Positions 31,958 through 40,237 of a stretch of DNA of 64,000 bases are shown here, piece by piece. The position numbers and the translations under genes are program-made. How positions within the stretch are numbered: the first letter of the stretch is position 1; the number at the start of each line of letters is the position of its first letter. This DNA is from Intrasporangiaceae bacterium URHB0013 (GTDB lineage: Bacteria > Actinomycetota > Actinomycetes > Actinomycetales > Dermatophilaceae), in assembly GCA_000620545.1 (NCBI GenBank), contig JIBA01000017.1:1-64000 (forward strand), given 5' to 3'. The notes under the pieces were generated by a model. It was not told the DNA's origin. It made no database searches and saw only the letters and a program-made list of their open reading frames with translations.

Positions 31958-34057
31958 TCAGGACGTCTGGTCGATGAGCACGGCCGTCTCCCATGCCCAC
32001 TCGCGCCACAGGTCATAGCGGCCGGACCGGCCTCCGTGACCGGCGGCCATCTCGGTGCGGAAGAGGATCTGCGCCGGGTCGTCGACCGCAAGGTCGGCGT
32101 GCCGGAGGGCTGCGACCCACTTGGCCGGCTCCGTGACGTACACACGAGTGTCGTCCAGGCCCGCCGTCACGAGCAGGCTCGGGTGCCGCGTCGGCCTGAC
32201 GTTCTCGTAGGGGGTGTAGGACTTCATGAGGGCGTATGCCCTCGGGTCCTCGAGCGGGTTGCCCCACTCCTCCCACTCGACGACCGTGAGCGGAAGACTC
32301 GGGTCCAGCACGGTGGTCAGGGTGTCGACGAAGGGCACCTGCGCGTGGACGAAGCGGAACCGCTCCGGTGCGAGGTTGACGACGGCGCCCATGAGGAGAC
32401 CGCCGGCTGAGCCGCCTTCTGCGGCAAGGCGGTCCCCGGCCACGACGCCGCTCTCGACGAGGTGGTCAGCGCAGGCGACGAAGTCGGTGAAGGTGTTGGG
32501 CTTGGCCTCCAGCTTGCCGTCGTCGTACCAGGACCGCCCCATCTCGGAGCCGCCGCGCACGTGCGCGATGGCGAAGACCCAGCCACGATCGAGCAGGGAC
32601 AACCGCAGCACGGAGAACCAGGGGTCGCTCGAGATGCCGTACGCGCCGTACGCGTTGAGCAGCCCGGGTGCGGTTCCGTCGGCCGCCACGTCGTGGCGGT
32701 GCACGAGCGAGATCGGGATCCGTGTGCCGTCGGCGGCGGTGGCCCACTCGCGCCGCTGCCGGTACCGACCGAGGTCGACGTCGCCGCGCACGGGCTGCTG
32801 CTTGAGCAGCTCGAAGGTGCGCGCGCGCACGTCGTAGTCCTCGACCGTGCGCGGCGTGACGAGCGACTCGTGGACCACCTGCAGCGTCGGGGTGGCCGCC
32901 TCGGGGTTGACCCCCACGTGGAGCGTGCCGATCGGCTCGCCGACCGCGATGTCGTGCGCCTCCCCCAGTCCGTTCGGTGCGTCCGGGTCCCGGAGCACGA
33001 CGCGCACCCCGGTGCCGCCTTCCCGGCGCAGCGAGACGGCGATGAAGTCGTCGAAACCCTCCGCACCCGTGACGTACTCGTCGACGGTCGTGACGCCCAG
33101 CGGCACCCAGTCGTCGGCCGACGTGCTCGTCACGGGCGCCGTCGCGAGCTCGAAGTTGACCCGGTTCGCGTTGTGCGTGACGAGCAGCTGGTCGCCGAAC
33201 GGTTCGATGTCGTACTCGACTCCCTGGCGCCGCGGCGCCACGACTCGTGGCGTGCCCAGCGGGTCGTCCGCGTCGAGCAGTCGGAACTCGCTCGTGATCT
33301 TGGAGCCGATCGCGATGATGACGAGGCGGTCGTCGCGCGAGCTGCCCACCCCGACGAAGAAGCGCTCGTCGGTCTCCTCGTGGACGAGCACGTCCCCAGC
33401 CGCCGGCGTGCCGACCTCGTGGCGCCACACCTGGTGCGGTCGCCAGGCGTCGTCGACCCGCGTGTACCAGAGGTAGCGGGCATCGAGCGACCACGCGAGC
33501 GACCCCCCGGTGCGACGCACCACGTCGTCGAGCACCACGCCGTCCTCGATCCGGCGCACGCACACGTCGTAGCGCTCGTCGCCGACGACGTCGACGGCAT
33601 ACGCCAGCAGGTCGCCGGCCGGCGACACCTCGCTCGACCCGACGGCGAAGAACTCGTGGTGCCGGCCCTCCTCGTTCTGGTCGAGGAGCACCTGCTCGCC
33701 GGCCGGCGGGCGTCCTCCGTCGAGCGTGGGGCGCTCGGGGTGGTCGGCGACCAGCACGCGCGCCTCGACGGCATACTGCCCGCCCTCTATCGTGCGCGAG
33801 TAGTACCACCAGCGGTCGTGACGCACCGGGACCGAGAGGTCGGTCTCCTCGATGCGCGAGCGGAACTCCTCGAAGACCTGGTCGGCCAGGGGCCGCAGGT
33901 GCTCGGTGCGCTCGGTGGCGTAGGCGTTCTCGGCGACGAGGAGCGCGCGCAGCTCGGCCGAGTCCCGATCGGCCATCCAGGCGTACGGGTCCTCGAAGCG
34001 GTCGCCGTGGTGCTCACGCGCGACGGGAACGCGGCGGGCGGTCGGAGGGAGCGGCAT
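31958..34057 (-). CDS. ptrB: Oligopeptidase B (S9A prolyl oligopeptidase family)
   Basis: This cytosolic serine peptidase cuts short peptides, usually after Arg or Lys. An N-terminal beta-propeller (to about residue 420) precedes an alpha/beta-hydrolase domain. The catalytic Ser is in GGSAGG (near 549), Asp in LDDTRVYVTE (near 635), and His in AAGHGGRSG (near 674). The 699 residues and lack of a signal peptide fit the family. ATG at 34057 starts 9 bases after the upstream gene. Confidence 0.94.
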   Translation of the reverse strand: MPLPPTARRVPVAREHHGDRFEDPYAWMADRDSAELRALLVAENAYATERTEHLRPLADQVFEEFRSRIEETDLSVPVRHDRWWYYSRTIEGGQYAVEARVLVADHPERPTLDGGRPPAGEQVLLDQNEEGRHHEFFAVGSSEVSPAGDLLAYAVDVVGDERYDVCVRRIEDGVVLDDVVRRTGGSLAWSLDARYLWYTRVDDAWRPHQVWRHEVGTPAAGDVLVHEETDERFFVGVGSSRDDRLVIIAIGSKITSEFRLLDADDPLGTPRVVAPRRQGVEYDIEPFGDQLLVTHNANRVNFELATAPVTSTSADDWVPLGVTTVDEYVTGAEGFDDFIAVSLRREGGTGVRVVLRDPDAPNGLGEAHDIAVGEPIGTLHVGVNPEAATPTLQVVHESLVTPRTVEDYDVRARTFELLKQQPVRGDVDLGRYRQRREWATAADGTRIPISLVHRHDVAADGTAPGLLNAYGAYGISSDPWFSVLRLSLLDRGWVFAIAHVRGGSEMGRSWYDDGKLEAKPNTFTDFVACADHLVESGVVAGDRLAAEGGSAGGLLMGAVVNLAPERFRFVHAQVPFVDTLTTVLDPSLPLTVVEWEEWGNPLEDPRAYALMKSYTPYENVRPTRHPSLLVTAGLDDTRVYVTEPAKWVAALRHADLAVDDPAQILFRTEMAAGHGGRSGRYDLWREWAWETAVLIDQTS

Positions 34058-34066
34058 CCGCGCAGT

Positions 34067-34480
34067 CTAAGTTGCCGGCGTCAGCCTCACGACGGCGAGC
34101 CGCCGGCTCACCTGCGACTGGTAGGAGTCGAAGTCGAAGACGCGCTCGGTGAGCTCCCGCCAGAGCTCGTCGCGCTCGGCCCCCGTGACCTCTTCGCCGC
34201 GCACCGGCACGGACAGCTCTCCGAGCTGGACGGTGCCGGGTGAGCCCGCTCGCAGGTTGAGCCACCATCCCGGCTCCCAGTCGGCGCCGCCGTTGGAGGC
34301 CACCACGACCCAGCCTCCGTCCCTGGCGAGGTGGAGGAGCGGTGTCGTGCGCTGCCGGCCCGTCCTGCGTCCGGTCGTCGTGAGCAGGAGCAGGTCACCA
34401 CCACGGAAGCGCCGCAGGCCGAGGCGCCGCACGACCACGTTGACGACCCGGTTGACCCGTACGAAGACAGCCCGCTTCAT
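34067..34480 (-). CDS. Deazaflavin-dependent nitroreductase-family protein
   Basis: The 137-residue split-barrel protein has LLLLTTTGRRTGRQRTTPLL and VVASNGGADWEPGWWLNLRA in two shortened motif regions, the hallmark of the DDN/F420-binding family found in mycobacteria and relatives. These proteins use F420 or related cofactors in reductions; the substrate is unknown. I chose the ATG at 34480, where MKRAVFVRVNR begins. It is probably cotranscribed with ptrB (9-base gap). Confidence 0.85.
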   Translation of the reverse strand: MKRAVFVRVNRVVNVVVRRLGLRRFRGGDLLLLTTTGRRTGRQRTTPLLHLARDGGWVVVASNGGADWEPGWWLNLRAGSPGTVQLGELSVPVRGEEVTGAERDELWRELTERVFDFDSYQSQVSRRLAVVRLTPAT

Positions 34481-34524
34481 GGCATCACGGTAGGGCCGGG
34501 ACCCACGAGACGGCATCCGACACG

Positions 34525-34562
34525 GCGGACGGCCCGGGATCGCAGGATCCCGGGCCGTCCGC
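34525..34562 (-). terminator. Long perfect hairpin after the large nuclease gene
   Basis: The 17-base arms GCGGACGGCCCGGGATC and its complement close on a GCAG loop without a mismatch. It begins 12 bases after the stop of the secreted nuclease and has no U-run. This is the most stable hairpin I noticed in the window. Confidence 0.85.
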
Positions 34563-34573
34563 GTCTGACGGGG

Positions 34574-37500
34574 TCAGTGGATGACGATCTGCCCCTGGAC
34601 GACCTGCGAACCGGAGTCGTAGACGGTCGCGCCGGAGCCCGACGTGACGACGAGGCGGAACGTGTCGCTCCTGCCGCGATCGGTCACGGTGACCACGGCG
34701 CGGTAGCCCCCGGTGCCGTTGACGGTGACGGGACCGGCGAACGTCGCGGTCGGTCCGCTGACGACGAGCCAGTCGAACGTCGTCGTGCCGACGGCGAACG
34801 CCGTGCCCGCGAGGCCGTAGGTGAACGAGCCGGTCGGGACGGTGCCCCCCCTCGGGTAGGCGACCGACAGCTCGAGGCTGCCCTTGCCGCTGTGTGACGG
34901 GGTGGAGGCCAGGGCGCCCGCCGGTGACTGGATCGTGCCGCCACCCGTCACGAAGCCCGCCGCGCGGTCGTAGACGACCACGGTCGTCGTGCCCGAGCCC
35001 GCGTTGCCCCACTGGTCCGTGACGGTGACCGTCACGGTGTAGATGCCGGCGGTCTGGTAGACGTGGCTGCCGCTCACGGTGCCGCCGGTCACGGTGCCGG
35101 TCGTGGACTGTCCGTCACCCCAGGCGATCGTCGCCGCGTGGGTGTCGAGACGGTCCGCGTCGGTGAACGTCGCACTGATGCCGGCCGGGGCGCCGACCGA
35201 CACCGCCGAGGCGGGGCCGGTGACCGTGCCGACGACGGGGTCGGCGTTGGCCAGGTCGAGGCCGACGACGACGGGGTCGTGGTCCGAGATGCGGAACTGG
35301 TCGGGCGCGTACAGGCTGGTCAGCTGCGCCTGAGTCTTGAACTCGGTGTTGTAGTCGAGGATCGAGGGCTCGTCGGCGTTGACGTGCCAGTCGCCGACCC
35401 CCGTCACCTGGCTGCTGATCGACGCGGAGCCGAGCGCGTGGTCGAGGTAGCCCCACTGCCCGTCGAAGGCGTAGGAGTATGCCTCGCGGCCGTTCCGCTG
35501 CTCGATCAGGTTGGTGAAGCCGGCCTTCTCCAGGGTCGCGATCGGGTCCTCCTTGGCGTAGGAGTTGAGGTCGCCGAGGATGAGCACGTCGGGGTCGCCG
35601 GTGCCCGTCGGGTCGGTGGCCAACCAGTCCGCGAGCAGCTGCGCCGAGACCGTCCGGGCTCCGTTGCAGTTGCCCTGGCCGTCGCCCTTGTCGTCAGTCG
35701 CTCCTCCCGGGGCGCAGCCGCTGCCCTTGCTCTTGAGGTGGTTCGCGACCGCGACGAACGTGCCGCCGCTCGTGTTGTCGCGGAACGCCTGGGCGAGTGC
35801 CGGACGGTTCTTGGGACCGTCGGTGCCGGCGTTGACGAACGCGACGGAGTTGAGCGCGACCGTGTCGCCCACCGGCGTGACCTTGGCCGGCTTGTAGAGC
35901 ATGCCGACCTTGATCGCGTCGTTGCCGAGGGCGTCGACCTGACCGGTGCGGGCGTCCGCGTCGATGTACGCCCACGTGCCCGCGCCGTCCTTCGCGTTGA
36001 GCTGGTCGACGAGGAAGCGCTCGGCACTCGTGGCGCCGTAGCCGTCGTTCTCCATCTCCATGAAGGCGACGACGTCGGCCCGGGTGCCGGAGACCGCGGC
36101 GACGGTCTTGGCCGACTGGCGGCTGAACTCGTCGGCGCTGTTGGCCCCGCGGCAGTCCATGAGCGAGCCGGTGAGCCCGCCACGGCAGTTGTTTCCGGTC
36201 GTGTCGAGCGTGTTGAAGAAGTTGAGCAGGTTCATGCCCACGACGCGCGTGTCACCACCGACGGCGGGCGGGCTCGTCGGCCGCGGGTTCGTCGCCTGGA
36301 AGTCCACCGTCGCCGCCGGGCTGACCGGACGGATGCGGTAGGCGTTGGCGCTCGCGGCGTTGCCGCCCCACGTGTAGTTGAGGACACCCGTCAGGCCGGT
36401 CACGGTGTCGCCACCGCGCAGCGTGTTGGCCGCGGTGAGCGGCTTGCCGCCACGACCGAAGACGATCGGGTCGACGTTCTGGGCCTGCGTCGTGTCGTCG
36501 AGGATGATCTTGCGCAGGTTGTTGGACGCCTGCAGCGCGGCGGCGTCGGCGCCCGGGGCGACGACGTTGGTCGGCTGCTCGAGCCGGCCACCCTGCGAGA
36601 GCGTCACCTGGCCGAAGCGGCCGAGCTGGAAGTGCTCGGTGACGGACAGGTCCTGCGGGAGCGTCACGAGCATGCCCTCGTAGCGCTCGAGCGCGGTGCC
36701 GGAGGCCACGGGGAAGCGCACCTCGGTCGGGGCAACCGTGCCGGTGCCGCAGACCGTGATCGTGCCGGCCGAAACCTGGGTCTGGCCCTGGTTCTCGCCC
36801 GCGGTGCCCGTCACGGTGACGACGTCACCGAGCTTGACGGTGTTGGCGTTGCTGCCCTCGAAGACGAAGATGCCGTCGGACGTCGCGGCGTCACCGTCGC
36901 CCGCCGGGTCCTGGAGGAAGAAGCCGCGCAGGGCCGGGGAGGCGCCCTCGTAGTCGCCGACGACGACGCCGCGCGTCGTGACCGAGCCGGTGACCGCAGC
37001 GATGTCGCCGCTGCCCTGGATGGCGGGGATCGGGGTCGGGGTGACCTCGCACGGGTTGGCGGCGGGGACCGAGAAGCGCACGACGACGTCGGTCGACGGT
37101 GAGTCCGGCGGGTCGATGGCGTCCTGGTCGGTGACGGCGGCGGCCGAGACCGTCAGGGTGCAGGCGTCGCCGAGCGCGAAGTCGGCCGACGGGTCGAGCG
37201 TGAAGGTCGTCGGACCGCCGCCGGTGACGGCAAGGGTCTTGGTGCCGGAGACCGAGCACGCGAGGGTGAAGGCTCCCGCGGCGGCGTTGACCGGCTCGGA
37301 GAAGGTGACCGTCGGGCTCGCGTCCACGGCCACGCTCGGGGAGCCGTCGGACGGTGTCGTCGTAGTCACGCTCGGGGCGACGTCGGTGGCCGGGCCACCG
37401 TCGATCGTGTGGGTGCCGAGCCCGTCGAAGGTGCCGGCAGGGAAGGAGCTCCACTCGGTGGCTGGGTCGAAGGCGTCGCTGCTGTTCGTGTCGCCGACGA

Positions 37501-38011
37501 TGATGTTGGACTTGCGTCGCAGCGTGTGGTCGGCCGTCGTCACGGGTGAGGTCCCCCATGCGGTGCCGGGGTCAACACCGACCTGCCCGATGGAGTCAAC
37601 GACGGCAGATCCCTTGCGCAGCTCAATGGCGTCGTCGCCGTTGAACGTCAGGGTGCCGCTCAGCTGGTCGGCCGCGAGGATCGCTGGATCGTTCGCCGTG
37701 TTGTTGTTGCCGACGAAGAAGGCATCGCCCGGCTGCACCGTGCCGACCAACGCGATCGTTGAGTTGGACGACCCGCCGTTGACTGACGTGAAGAGGCTGT
37801 ACGTGCCCGTGAGGGTCACTGGAGCACTCGTCGGGTTGTAGATCTCAATGGCCTTGTTGTTGCCCGTGGCGGGTTCGACGTACTCGCTGATGAACAGCTC
37901 CGTCGGGTCCGCCGAGGCCGGTGCGGCCGTGACGAAGGGGGTGATGCCCACGGCGAGCGCGGCGGTGGTGACCGCGGCGACCCGACGCAGGGCAAAACGA
38001 GATTGACGCAT
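34574..38011 (-). CDS. Large secreted ExeM/NucH-type nuclease with lamin-tail, OB-fold and PKD domains
   Basis: The 1145-residue protein has a signal peptide (about 1-34), a lamin-tail domain (34-197, FISEYVEPATGNNKAIEIYN), a Big/SwmB-like domain (210-314), an OB fold (320-437), and an endonuclease/exonuclease/phosphatase domain (about 585-915) with GMNLLNFFNT, MEMENDGYG, GDLNSY and ISDHDPVVV. A PKD domain (940-1004) and a beta-rich C-terminal part follow. This order matches extracellular DNases such as ExeM. No LPXTG or membrane anchor is visible at the C terminus, so it is likely released. ATG at 38011 follows GGGAGGAAC. Confidence 0.92.
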   Translation of the reverse strand: MRQSRFALRRVAAVTTAALAVGITPFVTAAPASADPTELFISEYVEPATGNNKAIEIYNPTSAPVTLTGTYSLFTSVNGGSSNSTIALVGTVQPGDAFFVGNNNTANDPAILAADQLSGTLTFNGDDAIELRKGSAVVDSIGQVGVDPGTAWGTSPVTTADHTLRRKSNIIVGDTNSSDAFDPATEWSSFPAGTFDGLGTHTIDGGPATDVAPSVTTTTPSDGSPSVAVDASPTVTFSEPVNAAAGAFTLACSVSGTKTLAVTGGGPTTFTLDPSADFALGDACTLTVSAAAVTDQDAIDPPDSPSTDVVVRFSVPAANPCEVTPTPIPAIQGSGDIAAVTGSVTTRGVVVGDYEGASPALRGFFLQDPAGDGDAATSDGIFVFEGSNANTVKLGDVVTVTGTAGENQGQTQVSAGTITVCGTGTVAPTEVRFPVASGTALERYEGMLVTLPQDLSVTEHFQLGRFGQVTLSQGGRLEQPTNVVAPGADAAALQASNNLRKIILDDTTQAQNVDPIVFGRGGKPLTAANTLRGGDTVTGLTGVLNYTWGGNAASANAYRIRPVSPAATVDFQATNPRPTSPPAVGGDTRVVGMNLLNFFNTLDTTGNNCRGGLTGSLMDCRGANSADEFSRQSAKTVAAVSGTRADVVAFMEMENDGYGATSAERFLVDQLNAKDGAGTWAYIDADARTGQVDALGNDAIKVGMLYKPAKVTPVGDTVALNSVAFVNAGTDGPKNRPALAQAFRDNTSGGTFVAVANHLKSKGSGCAPGGATDDKGDGQGNCNGARTVSAQLLADWLATDPTGTGDPDVLILGDLNSYAKEDPIATLEKAGFTNLIEQRNGREAYSYAFDGQWGYLDHALGSASISSQVTGVGDWHVNADEPSILDYNTEFKTQAQLTSLYAPDQFRISDHDPVVVGLDLANADPVVGTVTGPASAVSVGAPAGISATFTDADRLDTHAATIAWGDGQSTTGTVTGGTVSGSHVYQTAGIYTVTVTVTDQWGNAGSGTTTVVVYDRAAGFVTGGGTIQSPAGALASTPSHSGKGSLELSVAYPRGGTVPTGSFTYGLAGTAFAVGTTTFDWLVVSGPTATFAGPVTVNGTGGYRAVVTVTDRGRSDTFRLVVTSGSGATVYDSGSQVVQGQIVIH

Positions 38012-38153
38012 GAAGTTCCTCCCTGGGACCGGCTCTTCCGCGCGGTCTGCGGGTCACCCTAGACCGCGGTCGACCGGACCGCGCGTCGAGATCCCCACGG
38101 GATCCTGAACGCCCGGTGACATCGCGCGGTCGGCCATGAGGCCGTCCTCTGGG

Positions 38154-39122
38154 TCAGGCTCGGAGCGCCGGCCAACGGCCTGGCCACCGGGCGAGCCGGC
38201 GGCGCGTGACGAACCGACGAGACGTGCCGTCGACGGGGTCTTCGAAGGCCAGCACGGCTGCGAGCAGCTGCAGCGGTGAGCCGAAGTCGCCTGGCCGCAC
38301 GTCGCGCGCGACGGGGTAGAGCGGGTCGTCGACGATGGGGATGCCGATACCCGCGAGCTGGCACCGCAGCTGGTGGGTGCGGCCGGTGCGCGGTGTGAGT
38401 CGGTAGAGCCCGAGCTCCTCCCCCGACCCGACCGTGCCGGGCGCGGTGTCGAGCAGCTCGACGAGCGTCTCGGCATTGGGCTCGACCCCGGCCACCTCGT
38501 GGGCCTGGTGGGTGCCGTGCTCCTTGACGAGGTGCGTGCGCCGGACGAGGGGCAGGTCGAGCCCCTCCCGGACGGGCGCCACGGCGAGGTACTCCTTGTG
38601 CGCGAGGGCCTCGGCGAAGACGCGTTGGTAGGCGCCGCGCCAGCGTTGCTCGGTCGTGAGCATCAGCACCCCCGCCGTCGGACGGTCGAGCCGGTGGGCC
38701 GGGGTGAGTCGCGCCTCGCCCGTCAGCACGCGGGTACGCGCGAGGGTGCTCTGCACGACGTGTCGTCCGCGGGGCATCGTCGCCATGTCGTGGGGCTTGT
38801 CGACGACGACGATGCGCTCGTCTCGGTGCAGCACGACGGGTTCCTCGGGGTGCGCGACCTCGTCGGGGAGGTCGCGGTGCGCCCACACGGCAGACTGCGG
38901 CACGAACGGCGCGTCCACCGGGACCACAGAGCCCGACGCGTCGACGAACTCCCCCGCCGCGAGCATCCGGTCCACCTCGTCCGACGCGAGACCCGGCGAG
39001 AGCCGCTCGACGAGGTGATCCCTCAGCGACGTCCACGGCCCGGCCTGCGGCATTCGGAAGCGTTGCGCGTCGACGCCGTGGCGCGGGGGCAGCGGCGACG
39101 GCGGGATGGGACCGCGGGCCAC
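38154..39122 (-). CDS. RluA-family pseudouridine synthase
   Basis: The 322-residue protein isomerises uridine in rRNA or tRNA. The catalytic Asp is in HRLDRPTAGVLML, and RTHQLRCQLAG is the conserved C-terminal motif. The N-terminal 80 residues lack an S4 domain typical of RluD, and the target is unknown. The GTG at 39122 shares one base with the TAG stop of the upstream gene (TAGTG), so translation may be coupled. A second RluA-family gene, rluD, lies at 46382. Confidence 0.9.
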   Translation of the reverse strand: MARGPIPPSPLPPRHGVDAQRFRMPQAGPWTSLRDHLVERLSPGLASDEVDRMLAAGEFVDASGSVVPVDAPFVPQSAVWAHRDLPDEVAHPEEPVVLHRDERIVVVDKPHDMATMPRGRHVVQSTLARTRVLTGEARLTPAHRLDRPTAGVLMLTTEQRWRGAYQRVFAEALAHKEYLAVAPVREGLDLPLVRRTHLVKEHGTHQAHEVAGVEPNAETLVELLDTAPGTVGSGEELGLYRLTPRTGRTHQLRCQLAGIGIPIVDDPLYPVARDVRPGDFGSPLQLLAAVLAFEDPVDGTSRRFVTRRRLARWPGRWPALRA

Positions 39123-40237
39123 TAGGCGGTCCCGCCGGCCGGCCCGACGCGTACGACCTCTGCCTCGGTGCCGAGGAAGGAGCCGTAGGCCGAAGCCGCG
39201 GCTTCCACGTCGCGCCACTGCCGTGCCGGCAGGACGGCGAAGGGCTCCACCTCGACCAGCACGTGGGAACGCTTCTGGACCTTCCGCCACGTGCCGGCGA
39301 CCTCCCCGTCGATGACGAGTGTCGGCTTGAAGACCATGTTGCGGCCCGGGACGACCTTGACGAAGTGTTCGGGCGGGAGGACGACGTCGCGCGACTTGTA
39401 GCCGAGGAGGAACTCGTCCCACTGCGGCAGCAGGTGCACGCCTCCCGCACCCTCCGGGGTGGCCCGGGCGTCGACGTGGGTGAGCCAGGTCTGGCCGTCG
39501 ACGTCCTCGCGCACGAGCCGGCCGTCGACGAGCGCGAGCGCCTCGCGCGTGAGCCCGAGGGGCTTGAGGAGCCAGCCGGCGAGGTCCTTCTCGGTGACGG
39601 GTCCGTGGCTGCGGACGTAGCGCTCGGCCATCGTCGCGAGGCCCTCCTCGCGGGAAGGTTTGCGGGAGTGGGGAACCCACTCGTCGATGAGGACGAAGCT
39701 CGGCTGCCTGCCGATGACCGGGCCTTGGCAGATGAGGCCGCTCATGCAGTGGTGGCCGATGAGGTGGTAGTTGCGCTGGTCGGTCGGGTCGATGCCGTGC
39801 TCGACGAGCATCGCCGCGACGTCGGGCCTGCTCATCGGCACCCGCAGGTGCTCCTCGAAGAGTCGTCCGGACAGCTCGACGTCCGCCTCGGTCAGGCCGA
39901 GCTGCGCGAACCGGGTGGCGAGCGTCGTGCTGCGCGGAGCGGCGAGCAGCTCGCACATCCAGCGGGCGTCCTCGGCCGGGACCCAGTGGATCGTGCCGCG
40001 CATCGGCCAGGTGCGCACGACCTCGCGGTCGACCACGGCCTGCTCGACCTGCCCGAGCGTCAGGCCCGCGCGCACACCGAGGGACCACACTCCGCTCGCG
40101 TAGTCCTGGGCCTGCAACGCCCCGAGCTCGCGCGCGACTGTGAGCGCCGACACGGGGCGCGGGTCGCCGAGCGGGGGCGACAGTCCGAGCGCGGCCATCC
40201 GCGTCCGGCGCATCCGCCGGCGGTCCGCCTCGCGCAT
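39122..40237 (-). CDS. Winged-helix protein of the HTH_42 / AlkZ-like DNA glycosylase family
   Basis: The 371-residue protein has the tandem winged-helix fold of the family that includes AlkZ and YcaQ. GALQAQDYASG places a QxQ motif at Gln42 and Gln44, the catalytic pattern of AlkZ-type interstrand-crosslink glycosylases. TWPMRGTIHWVPAEDARWM follows in shortened form and is also family-typical. The ATG at 40237 overlaps the dnaE stop by one base (TGATG). Activity is inferred; some family members have no known function. Confidence 0.8.
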   Translation of the reverse strand: MREADRRRMRRTRMAALGLSPPLGDPRPVSALTVARELGALQAQDYASGVWSLGVRAGLTLGQVEQAVVDREVVRTWPMRGTIHWVPAEDARWMCELLAAPRSTTLATRFAQLGLTEADVELSGRLFEEHLRVPMSRPDVAAMLVEHGIDPTDQRNYHLIGHHCMSGLICQGPVIGRQPSFVLIDEWVPHSRKPSREEGLATMAERYVRSHGPVTEKDLAGWLLKPLGLTREALALVDGRLVREDVDGQTWLTHVDARATPEGAGGVHLLPQWDEFLLGYKSRDVVLPPEHFVKVVPGRNMVFKPTLVIDGEVAGTWRKVQKRSHVLVEVEPFAVLPARQWRDVEAAASAYGSFLGTEAEVVRVGPAGGTA

